Shown here in pieces: positions 25,031-35,674 of a DNA stretch of 64,000 nt (positions are counted from its first letter, which is position 1; each line of letters begins with the position of its first letter). Source of the DNA: Sapria himalayana (lineage: Eukaryota > Streptophyta > Magnoliopsida > Malpighiales > Rafflesiaceae). The translations under genes and the position numbers were made by a program. The DNA is taken from NCBI GenBank assembly GCA_029783825.1, contig JAREIK010002629.1:526027-590026 (forward strand), given 5' to 3'. Under the pieces are notes generated by a model that had not been told where the DNA came from, did no database searches, and saw nothing but the letters and a program-made list of their open reading frames with translations.

Positions 25031-26070
25031 ACAAACAAAGACTACCAAAATCATGATGTCTGCTAGGCATCTAAAGATTTTTTGGTGACTTTCATATTAT
25101 TTCTAATGCGAGGTAAATAACCTTCATCCCCGCTTGTACAATTAAGTTAATAATGTGACACTTGCATCTAATATAAAAAATCAAACCTAATGGTCCTAAC
25201 AAATATATTAATAATTACTCCATTTTTAGATGTATTATCATATGTGATATTATATATTTTATATTGAATAAGATAATCTCTAAATATTCTCATCATGCAC
25301 TTATATATGTCATGACTATCATGAGAATGAAAAATCTTAGAAAAATTTAAAATCTTTTTATTAAGTTTCTATTTAGAATTTACATAGTGAGTAGTGAGTC
25401 ATGCAAAAGATGTATCATCGCAACTAGTCCAGATATCAAATATCATGGATATCATACCACTATATTGCCTATATTTATTTTTATAATATTTAATAGTGTC
25501 GTTCCTACATGTGGACATAGGAATCCTATGATAAGTAGTCTAGAAGTAGGTCCTTATGATACTAACAACCTTAGCATACTTTAAAAATTTAATCAAAAGA
25601 CTCATAATGATAATCAGTTTAATCATATCTTTCCTCCCTAAATCATTGTGGTATATGAACGAGGTCAAAGAAGCTAAATTAGATCCAACTTCAAAAATCT
25701 CACTACTCATGCTCAATTGGGTTTACTTAAGATCTAATGCACTATGTTTGTTGGTGCATTAATCGACATGTCTCTTTAGGTGTTGAGTCTCAAACCCATT
25801 CCTACTTATATATATATTTTTACAATACTTATATTGTGTTGCTTCTTCATCGATACCCCTAGTTATATTTTTTTATATTAAAATAAGTCCAAACTATAAA
25901 TGTTCTTCTAATTTTTTATTATTTAGGCATTTAAGTTTGGGTTGTGGTCATGAGAGAAAATATAGTTTCAACATTAGACCTTTCCGTAGTATTATCATTA
26001 TTATCTATTTTTAACTCTAAATTAATATCATTTTCATAATACTCACTATTAGCCATTAATTTTTTGTTTT
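25031..26070 (-). pseudogene. hAT transposase relic, N-terminal half of the outer element
   Basis: Resumes the relic interrupted at 21640. Aligned blocks follow the order of 48830-49870 in the better copy, including the segment with a CCTATGATAAG-type match near 25525 and the BED zinc finger area near 25740-25850. The leader of the gene runs on to about 26350 (GAGAGA-rich sequence). Confidence 0.8.
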
Positions 26071-27206
26071 AATTAATTTATTGTTTCTTACTATATAAAA
26101 AAAACAAAAAAATTACATGAGTTATGTTATAGACTAGAGATGAGAAAGATAAAGCCACAACCCACATCCTGCAACAACAAGAAAAAACGTCTGCTAGAAC
26201 TTGAAATTGCTTTAAGCTTTAATAAAAATAATAAAAAAAGAGAGAGCAGAGAGTAAATAGCAGAAGAGATAAAGATTAGAGAGAAATATGATAAAAGAGA
26301 GAGTTTAGATTAAAAACATAAATGAGAATGAAAAACTTCAAATTCATAATCTATATTTATAGATTTTTTTATTGAAAAATCATTATTTTTTTTATTTTTA
26401 AATTGGGCAGAAACTTGATAGCTATCTGATTTCTACCCTAGCTATTGGAATGAAATCCAACAACTAGGATGATTACAACAAAATAATAATTTGTTTTTGG
26501 GTATGTAACCATTGTAATTGTAGTCAGGTGATGGGTCTCGGGTGTGGAGTGGGTAGACATAGCCATGGTATGAGCCAAGTGCCCAAGCCCACGCCTTAAG
26601 CTCAACTCAACCTCATCACATCACAACATTAGCCAACTAATCAACCCGACACTAATAGGTGATGGAAAGTACATGTTGTATAGTAGTATATGTGACATCG
26701 TGTCACTATCACCATTGCAATGGCCAAAAACTATCACCGCTCACCTGTAAGGTGTACGTCTAGTGTGAGGGCTAGCACTAGCTAGGACCAGCCACGTGGT
26801 GAGTTTCATTAATAAAACCCACCATGTGGAAATTTATTACTGAAGTAAGAAGCTCAGTAATTGAACTGAACTAAGGCTAGGCGGGTCGAGCATAGGCCAA
26901 TTGGACTGGGCCTGCTTCCCATCCTAGATCATGGTAACTCATAACCCGTATATGTTAGGCACAAATGGTTTACTCCTTATGAGCTAGTGAACTATGCCAA
27001 TGCGCTAGGCACATGGGTTGTGCTTGGCCAAGCAAGAGGCACGACTACCTCTAGCGCAACATTACATGAGCCATGCCTCATGCTAGCTTGACCCAAGTTT
27101 AGGCATGATTATGGACCATGTCATGGTATGCCAGATACGGCTCACTTAGGTTGTGCCTCATGCCATGCCTAGGTTGCCCAACTAACTTGAAACTTCTAAG
27201 GTGACT

Positions 27207-27599
27207 CATAAGGTGATGATAGTTTTGTGAATTAATTTTTAGTATATGACTCCTACTAGTGAGAATTAAAAGAAATTATATCTTAATTATATGAGTAGTG
27301 CTTATAAAGCTAAAAGTATAAATATATTTAATACTAGTATAATTCATATATTTATGACCAAAGAGATTAGAGAATAAGAATGCAAATATAAAAGAACCAT
27401 CAAGTATAGTTGATATGTTGCTTAACATGTATGAATATGTTAATTACTCTCAAGCATGAATTATTTGTCATTTTAACAGTAAAGTATCTATGAGACAACT
27501 ACGAGAGGACAATGATGAGGATGAGAAGATTATTAGGTGTTCAAACTACTAACTATTCTTATATATTTTGATAATTTGTTATTATGTATAGCCTTGAAA
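27207..27599. other. AT-rich DNA between repeats
   Basis: Nothing recognised beyond the target duplication AGGTGACT at its left edge. Confidence 0.5.
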
Positions 27600-29050
27600 A
27601 TTATGTAATTATGGATCAATTTAATGATTTTGGAGTTTTAGTGGATTTTGAGAAATAATCATGAAATTAATAAGTTTTTGGATGTATTTGGTTAAAAGGT
27701 AGAGTTTGGAGTCTCACATAATTTTAATATTTATTCTTGCTCGAAACTCTACTTAATTGATCATGCAAATTTTTATATGTCATGACCGTAATAACTCATT
27801 AGCATAATTCTTCCATTGTCTAATATATTCTTTGTGGCTGTAATATTATTATGGAGTTATAATCATACTTATTTCATAAAAATTAAATAAATGTGACATT
27901 AATTTTATATCATAGTAACAAAGTATTATACTAGTATTAAAAAAAGTGACCATATCCTAGTACCATGACATTATCTTTAATATGACTTGATAGTTTCAAC
28001 TTAGAACCGTGATCTATTTACAAAACTATGACCTTTGAGCTATATAAAATTTTTGAGCTAGAACTATGCATGCCAAAACTATGATAAGTATTCAACACCA
28101 TGACTTTTGAGATAAAATATTATTGAGGGAATTACTCAAGTATGAATATTCCCCAAGGCCACGACTTTTATGTTTAGGAAAACTGCTAATACTGCGACAT
28201 CTTTACAACACTGCATCAATATGATATATTACATATGTGAAGGCTAATGCTATATCCAATCATAGTGCCATGAATACTTGAGACATATGAAAAACTAATT
28301 TTTATGTCATGGACATTTCCCAGTATAGTGGCTATATAATACACATGAGAGGTCCTCTTAGTGTTATGACTATTTCCCAATATCATAGCCATATAATGAT
28401 TAATAGAGACTAGTGCAATTATCATGGTCATTACTCAACACCATGGTCATATTATGATATGGAAGGTTATTCATAATGTCATGACCATTCATAGCATCAT
28501 GACTTTGTATGAAAAATAAGAAATAGAAAACTAGGAAGTTACAGTCACTTCATGGTGCCATAACTTTATATTAAAGAGACATTTCGCTCAAGTCATAATC
28601 ATTATCTAGCACTATAACTTTGTATTATATAATGCTTATGATATATTCTAGAGTCATGGATGTTTAAGTTATGACTCCGAGCTTAAGAGATGGATGTCAA
28701 AGTGGTAGTTTTTTTATGAAAGTTATGACTTCAAACTTAGAGTAATGTAGAATCACCTAAATATAAATGAGAAAAAAAAAGAGAAATTCCAAAAAAGCTC
28801 TTCATTTCTTATTCTTACTCCATGTAACAAGCAAAGTCATGATACAATAACCAAATCTTTTAAAATGAATTTCATACTTTCTTGGGGCTCCACACGCAAG
28901 CAAGAGATACAAGACTTAATGCTAATCTCTAAAGTTAGAAAGTATGGTTTTCATACACTCCTCTCTAGGGTAATTTCGAGAATTTCTATCAAAAAATTAT
29001 GTGGTCTAGATTTTGTGTACCCTAGTTTATTTGATGTGATAATATATTAA
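27600..29050. repeat. Second copy of the CATGAC-rich dispersed repeat
   Basis: Starts with a leader like those at 17260 and 18690 and shares the segment ATATATTCTTTGTGGCTG near 27823 with 17520-17545. From about 27950 to 28640 a unit containing CCATGACxATT and CATGACTTTGTAT recurs. It ends near 29050, next to the GC-rich element at 29108. Confidence 0.5.
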
Positions 29051-29107
29051 TTATTAGTCTTTATGCTATATAAGGCCAGATACTAATAGTATAGATATGA
29101 AGTAACC

Positions 29108-29503
29108 TAGAGGTGTCAACCGGGCCGGGCCAGCCCGTGCCATGCCCGGGTTTGGCACGAGCCGTGCCGTGCCGTGCCTGGCCAGGCACGGTTCAGCCCG
29201 CGGCACGGCAAACCGGCACGGGTTTATCCCGTGCCGGGTGTCCCGTGAGCCTGACCCCATGATGCCCCTCCCGCAAAAAAAACCACGGGTCGGGTCTGAT
29301 TCGACCCGACCCGCGGTCCCCCGTATTTCAAACCGCTCGGATAGGCAAGCCCGAGCGGGCCAGGCAAGGCACGGCACGACCCGCCGTGCCTGCGGGCTGT
29401 GCCGGGCCTGGTTTTTAAACCGTGCCCGGCCCGGCACGGAAGCACGATTGTGCCCTAAAAAAATGGGTCGGGCCGGCCTGTCCCGACCCGTTTGACACCT
29501 CTA
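29108..29503. mobile_element. GC-rich non-autonomous hAT element, 396 bp, perfect TSD
   Basis: Ends TAGAGGTGTCAACCGGGC and, at the right, GACCCGTTTGACACCTCTA. Both sides carry the exact 8-bp duplication AAGTAACC (29100-29107 and 29504-29511). The interior is GC-rich and dominated by GGCACG/CGTGCC words in both directions, so it can fold on itself. A hairpin lies at 29282-29317. Overlapping open frames on both strands are composition artefacts. The ends match the autonomous-type element at 47008-50739, which is the likely source of its transposase. Confidence 0.95.
29282..29317. other. Internal hairpin of the miniature hAT
   Basis: Arms of 15 bp (29282-29296 and 29303-29317) pair with one mismatch around a 6-base loop TGATTC. 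The core word is CGGGTCGGGTC, the same as in the hairpin of the larger element. Confidence 0.85.
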
Positions 29504-29511
29504 AAGTAACC

Positions 29512-31655
29512 ATCAATAGAAATTAATAAATTACTTAAAAGATATGAGATTGTGAATCATTTTGAGTAGAAAAGATTTATTATCTTATTAGCAAAATACC
29601 AAGGGAACAACTACGAGAGAACCACCACCATTGAGATGAGTTTAATAATAATAGCCACCTTATATGCTATTAGGGCAATAAAACATTATACAAAAAACAA
29701 ACATTCATTCTATATCCAAATATAATATAAAATAAACTAATTTGAATATGCATCACATATATTAAATGAACAAACCCATTGATCTAATATTAATTTCACA
29801 ATCCAAATATATATTTTATTAGAATCAAATTGTGTTACTATTAAATAACTGAACTACCGATACAATCCTTATGAGATTGATATCTAGATAAAAGTATTCT
29901 TTACTATTTTTTCAACCTATTAACTTGTGAATCTCTATTATCGAGATATTCTCACCAATAATTTTTTGCAAATCTTTATTATGAGAAGAAATTTTGTGAC
30001 GGAGCTAATACCTCTAAATATAGAGATTGAGAGAACCAGAAGAGTAATCTTAATATATAGAACTAAGAAAGAGAAGATAGAAGAAACTTGTAACAATAGA
30101 AAAACCAAAGAAAGTGATGAGAAAGTAATCCAATAGCCCAATCATCACTACAAAGTGAGTGGCTATTGGTAGTCTACAATGATGGACAACTACTCTATGA
30201 TTCTAATACAACTAGTAGAAGCTAATTATTTTGATTTGAATTCAAATTTGATGATAATGGTTCTATAATATCAAATAATTCAAATTGATATGTTATAATG
30301 TTTTTAGAGTTATGTGATAATTAAAATAGATAGAATTAATTTGGATGCCATCATGTTACATTTATTCTCATTTTTTTTGAGAGACAATGCACAAAGTTAG
30401 TTTTAGTGCTTGTCTCAAAACTCAATTGAGAGTTATTGTCACCTCAAATCATATCATAGTTATGGAGAGAGATGAGTCAGTTCTATCATGAGGAGATTCA
30501 CTCAGTACATATTTGAGTTATAGTTCTTAGCCTAAACCATTTATAATGGGCTGAACAACGTGATGAAATTATATGAGTATGCCTTAAAAGTAAATCATTA
30601 GTTAATTCTTTTTGGACTTTTGTTTCATATCTTATATGTAAAAAGACATTATTTTATGATTATTATATTTATTTAGATCTATGCAAATATTAAATGAATA
30701 TAATAATGTCATAGAATGATATATTCTATGAAATACTTCTTTAAATTATCCATAGTAAAGTATTACTATTCAAGGGCAATATTAATATACTAAGTCTAAC
30801 ATGTAGGTTAACTAATATGAGATATTAAGTTAACACATGAGTATATATTGGATAACATATACTGAACCGACCCGCTATATGTATGTTGCATGGATTATTA
30901 TATAAGTGTCATACACATTCTTATAATGACTATTAATATGAATTATCCTTTGACTTGAAGTCACTATGGTTCCCTACATATAGAGTTATATACTTTAGAT
31001 TTAGCAAATGCTACCTATAACAAGGATTGTTATAAAATTGTTTACTAGGTATACAATAAATTATGTAAAGGGATGTGATTGATGTAGATAGAATTTGTCC
31101 CTTCTATATAACAAAAGTGATATTAGTTGGCCCATTGATTGAGTAGGACTACTAAAATGCATGACCATGCTCAAATAAGTTAATATGAGATATTGGGCTT
31201 ATTTGTTTAAGTTAGTCTACTCAAAGATCAAGAAACATATAGATTGATGTGAGGATGACATGATTCGTGCTTCATAAATCAATCTAGATATCATGGATAA
31301 AAAGACTAAGTCATACAATAAAATAAGTCATGAAATTAGGTTAAGTCGAATCTATTATATTTTCATCACTTGGGTAGCAATGATATATTGCTAAATGCCA
31401 CTCATTACTTGTTTCTTTAAAAAGAGATTTTAAAGTTACTATCAATGTTATGAGAACTTATTGGGTCACACAAAAAAAACATATATATATATATATATTT
31501 TTGGAGTTCATTTTATCTTAGTTAGACTAAAATAAACTAGGCCTAATTTTAAGTCTGAAATTCATTTCAAATCTTAAGCTAATTGAATTAAAGAGTTTGG
31601 TCCAATTAGTAGATGTTTGGACCCTTAAAACAAGCATAAACTTAAAGCCCATGTT
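29512..31655. other. AT-rich DNA, no gene seen
   Basis: No coding signature was recognised. A (TA)n run lies near 31482-31499. Some of this may be decayed LTR sequence, but no pair was found. Confidence 0.5.
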
Positions 31656-31659
31656 TCTC

Positions 31660-31870
31660 TCTTTTAGTTAATGATACATTCTTTTAGAAAAGTTTCATTA
31701 ATGATATATCTTTTTAGTTAATGACACATTCTTTTAGTTAATGACATATCCTTTTAAAAAAGTGTGTGAAAAACCAAAAGCTTTCACTAATGACATATCC
31801 TTTTAGCTATGGAAATATCCTTTTTAGTTAATGACATATACTTTTAGAAAGGTATGTGAAAAACCAAAAG
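31660..31870. repeat. Degenerate minisatellite, TTAATGACATATCCTTTTAG type
   Basis: About seven imperfect units of TTAGTTAATGACATATCC followed by TTTTA occur. A longer phrase GTGTGAAAAACCAAAAG and its variant GTATGTGAAAAACCAAAAG appears twice. This suggests duplication of a larger block. Confidence 0.7.
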
Positions 31871-32908
31871 GGTATATAAAATGAGAGAGAAAAAATGAAA
31901 AAAATATAACAAAGATATGTTTATGTGGATACTAGTAGAGGTACGGACACTTGACTATGCTAGGATTTGAGCAACTATTTGGAATCAATTTTTTTTGTGC
32001 TACAAAAAATAACATCCTTATCCAATGTTTAATTATATTCACTTGGATCATTGGTGGGTTCATAGTCTACTACAAATTCTAATATGAAATTTACCTAAAC
32101 CCTAACTGAAATGCACTATCGATGTGACTTTACATGAGTCAATTACTTATTTGAGGAGTTAGTAAAAATAATTACTAAACTTTGTATGACTATATCTTTG
32201 GGAAAAAATAAGTCTGAATGTTGAGGTTAGATAGATTTATTATGAAAGAGAAAAAGATGAAAACATTTATTAAAAAGTTGGAAGTCCAAAAGGAATTGCA
32301 AAAAGGAATGAAAGAAATTGTCATTTTACAACTATAAAAAATGATGAATTTTGACCCATTTATCAAATGGACAAGGCCAATAGTTTGCAAAGCAATATCT
32401 ATGAATTTTGACCCAATACTAATATCCCCACATACAACTATCCAAACAAAAGAAATCACAAAATTTTTTTATATAAAGGCAATGGAAATGGGAATAATTC
32501 TATGAGACATAATATTTAAGGAAGATCTAGCTCACATTACCAATATTCAAAGGGTAAAAAAAAGTCTTAAATCAATGATACATTTGGTAAAACTACTAAT
32601 TGAGATGAAAAGAAGAAATAATCTTCAAGAGGGTCATATGAAAAGGCTTGGGATGAAGTAGTGACACACAAATATGATAATGAAGAGTATAAATAGAAGT
32701 ATTTCTCAATTATACTTAAAAGCAACGAAGAGATTGTGGGGTAATAAATAGAAGAAGTTGAAACAAAGGGAGATAAAATTGATAGTGCTATAACTCTTCC
32801 AAAAGTCATAGTTTCCATTGCAACATTTATGAAAGCCATAACCCCCAATACTGTGACATTTTCCAAAGCCATGATACTCGAGGAATAGGATGCCCAGTTC
32901 AACCCTTA

Positions 32909-33142
32909 GTGGTGATAGAAGAAGAAGTAATAGAGAAATACATAAAAATTATACAAAGTACTAGAAAGATGAATGTGATAGAAAAAGATGCTAAAAGTAA
33001 TATCTCCCTAAACTTTTATTTGCATAAATTTTTAGAAAAGTGTAAATTAGTCAAATGCTTGAGAAGCTTATCAATATTTTACATAAGTTTAAAGAAAATA
33101 TCATATTTATCAAAATATTATTTCAAATCCTCAATTATGTAA
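32909..33142 (+). pseudogene. Possible Ty3/gypsy gag fragment
   Basis: The 77-residue frame holds EEEVIEKYIKIIQSTRKMNV followed by a Lys/Ser-rich stretch and ISLNFYLHKFLEKCKLVKCL. This resembles the gag-pol linker of some plant gypsy elements (EFLKIIxxSEYNVVEQL...ISLLSLLLSSExHRxALLKVL). The match is partial and the neighbouring sequence adds no clear protease or RT, so the call is tentative. CATAAC/CATGAC-type units just upstream (32790-32880) resemble those in the dispersed repeat. Confidence 0.3.
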
Positions 33143-33449
33143 AATTTATAAAGGATGCTATGAGTTGTAAATGAAAGTTGAAGATGTATAAAACTATGAA
33201 TATTATAGAGAATAATAGTGCAATTATTAAATTAAAACTTCTAAGAAAGTTGAAGGTTCTTGAAAATTTTATGATATCATACATAATTAGGGAACACACA
33301 TTTAGAAAGAACTAGGTGATTTGAGATTGAGTATCAACTTGATATATTTATCAATATCACAAAGATTAAACCTTAATGAGCTTATTGACTCACTCCAACC
33401 TCTCTCTCAGTATAAATGATTAATTGATCGATGAAACATTCAACATGTA

Positions 33450-33480
<31 letters not shown>

Positions 33481-33496
33481 ATATATATATATATAA
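33450..33496. repeat. (AAAT)n followed by (AT)n microsatellite
   Basis: Seven or so AAAT units run into about eight AT units. Confidence 0.9.
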
Positions 33497-34310
33497 GTAA
33501 AAGTTAATATATTTATTTTTTTTGAATTTTATATTGTTAGACATGGAAGAAGATTGATATACTCAATTATTTTAGGATAACCATTTTTATCCTATATTAG
33601 TCTTCAAGCTCGATGACCTATCTTCTCTATGATTGATGACATTATCTTCTTGGTAAAATCTATGTGATAAGGGTTTCAACATAACATTGGATCTTCAATT
33701 AGACTAGCTTTTTTATTCTCTTTTGCAAAATATAAAAAATTAGTTGTAAATTTTAGTAAGAAATAATCCTATAGATTCTTCTGAAAAAATAATATATAAA
33801 TATTAGAATGAGTATTTGCATACTTATTGAAAATTAGATTACATTATATTGTTTATTTTAGTGTTGCATATGTATAAATTTGTTGGATTTTACATATTGA
33901 ATATTTTATGTATTGATTAAAATATTCATCAAATACTTACTGAATATTTGTTGAATAATTATATAGTTTATTAATTTTTTTTGTTGCATATGATTATTTG
34001 TATGATATAGCTTATTCATAAATGTTCAATTATTTGTAACTAATATAATAGGGATGTATGATTTTTTATAACTAATTTTTATTTATTGAGCATATATTAC
34101 TAGTTAGTTTGATTATTTAGTAATAAAAAATAAAAACTCTCTAAATTAATAATTTTATAATGAAAATAAAAATTTATTTAAATTATATCTTAGAGTATTA
34201 TTGTAAATTTATTATCTTTTTAAGAAATGAAATTAAAATTAATTCGTATTCCATAAAAAAATAAGAATGGAAACAAAAATATCAATTTCCATTTCCCATT
34301 CTTATGTGCC
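33497..34310. other. AT-rich intergenic DNA upstream of the MRF-like gene
   Basis: No gene was recognised. Base composition changes abruptly to a balanced, gene-like composition from about 34310. Confidence 0.55.
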
Positions 34311-34319
34311 AAACACCCT

Positions 34320-34604
34320 GAAAGGGCTGATGCAGCCATGGAGGAGTCGCATTGTAAATTAGAATTCTGACGTCGGATAGGTGCAATCAAGCACCCCACT
34401 GAGAGCTAACACATTCAATACGGAAGTGCCACGAAGGCACAGACGTGATAGTCGGCTACCCGGGATGAGGCAGTTGTCGCGGTGCAAATGACTCAAAAAC
34501 CCTAACTAATCTCTGTATCTGGATCAGCAGGCTCCGCTGATCTGATGGCATGCCCCAATTCACCCTTCGTTTTATATACTGCTTATCAGATTAGAATTTG
34601 CCAA
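34320..34604 (+). promoter_or_regulatory. Promoter of the MRF-like gene
   Basis: A balanced-composition block in AT-rich DNA. TTTATATACT at 34571-34580 is a good TATA box, placing the transcription start near 34605. TGACGTC at 34368-34374 is a bZIP-type core. The start is supported by a donor-like CAG/GTAAAC downstream at 34753 and the absence of ATG in the inferred leader exon. No transcript data are available here. Confidence 0.6.
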
Positions 34605-34753
34605 CACTGAAAGAAGATAACTATCTAGAACGGATAAATTGATCTAGGGACCTATCAAGAGCAGACTAGCGCCGTTCAAAGGAACTTTTGGGAACCTTGG
34701 AAGCTCATACTTAGAAGTTGAACTGACATTCTCTTTAGCTTAGCCAGTTTCAG
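34605..34753 (+). other. Inferred non-coding 5'UTR exon of the MRF-like gene
   Basis: Begins about 25 bp after the TATA box and ends at a strong donor, CCAGTTTCAG/GTAAACATTC. It has no ATG, so scanning would reach the start at 35440. A 670-bp intron (34754-35423) follows, ending in TAACATTGCAG. A leader intron just upstream of the start codon is common in plant regulatory genes. The exon ends are predicted from splice consensus. Confidence 0.6.
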
Positions 34754-35439
34754 GTAAACATTCGGGACTGTATGATAACTGATTGTGTTCCAGGAAACGG
34801 TTTAAGCGTCTAAATTAGTTGGTGAATTTGTAAATGTGTGCGCATTACTCAATTTCTTATTTCGGAATGAATCTCACAAAATTAGTTGATGAATTTGTTT
34901 CTAAAATTGCCTTATTATTTGGTTTCAAAAGCTATTGCTTATGTTTTTTTTTTGGTTTTTGAATTTAATTCTTAATTGGAAATACTGTGTTTCTTTAGCT
35001 CAGTTCCATGGCGTTAATGACGCATTTCAAATCCATATAGATATGCTTCAATTTTTCTAGAAAATAAAACTCATTTGAATCACGCCTGGTTTATGACGAG
35101 AAGATGAAATTAAAGTGTTCAGGATCCTTAAATGATTCTTCATAAAATATTGGAAATGATTTTTGTTACCTTCTTATGACAATGCTTTTTCCTTGTTTTT
35201 TATATTATAATGATATTGGTGGAAGTAATTAAAATCAATTTGTGTTTATGGATTATTATGCTTTTTTTCTTGATGGAATTGAGAAATCAATTCAAATGGA
35301 TTTGTGTTTATACGTCGTCACACTGTTGTTTACAGTTATTGTCGATCTCTACAGCCATTAATGGCTCACTGTCTTCACTTAATTACATGTTACTTCTCTC
35401 ATATAATTTCAATAACATTGCAGATTTGATTGATTAGAA

Positions 35440-35674
35440 ATGGCCTCCAGGGATGGATTCCTAACTGATGAACAACGGGAAATTTTGAAATTGGCAAGTG
35501 AAAATGCACTTGGATTGTCATCAACTCCAAAAATTTTTTCATCATCTCCCAAGTCTTCATTTGCTTCACAGCATCAGTTAAAAGGTGTGACTACTGGAAG
35601 GGGATCAGGACCTGGAGTTTCTGTGAGGCACATGCGTAGGTCTCATTCAGGAAAATTAATTCGGGTCAAAAAAG
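35440..35674 (+). CDS. MRF: MA3-domain translation regulatory factor (PDCD4-like), first coding exon
   Basis: The peptide starts MASRDGFLTDEQREILKLA and carries VRHMRRSHSGKLIRVKK at residues 61-77. Both blocks are the conserved N terminus of the plant MRF/ECIP1 family (family forms GFLTDEQREMLK and VRHVRRSHSGKxxRVKK). These proteins have four MA3 domains, bind eIF4A and regulate translation under TOR signalling. Only about 78 residues, all ahead of the first MA3 domain, are present. The exon starts after the acceptor at 35423. The frame stays open to 35697, but the match ends at RVKK exactly where AAAAAAG/GTGTTT offers a donor at 35674/35675, which would leave a split Asp or similar codon. 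The start context AGAAATGGC is good. No MA3 exon was found downstream in the window: either a very long intron or a truncated locus. The symbol denotes the family; the paralogue cannot be assigned. Confidence 0.8.

Larger units (their letters stand above)
20208..27198 (-). mobile_element. Decayed autonomous-type hAT transposon, interrupted by a second hAT
   Basis: Exact 8-bp target duplications AGGTGACT lie at 20200-20207 and 27199-27206. The termini are decayed forms of the family end TAGAGGTGTCAA: the left end reads TAGAAGTTAGACA and the right end, read inward, reads TAGAAGTTTCAAG. Subterminal sequence is GC-richer and repeats GCACGxC and GGCCxG motifs. The transposase lies on the - strand in two blocks (20640-21640 and 25031-26070), separated by an inserted hAT at 21641-25030. 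Removing the insert leaves about 3.6 kb, the size of the intact relative at 47008-50739. Confidence 0.9.

Noticed and set aside
29066..29495. Open frames of up to 123 codons on both strands
   Set aside because: They lie in a 396-bp GC-rich miniature hAT. Stops are rare there because of composition, and the frames recur in all miniature copies without codon-level conservation.
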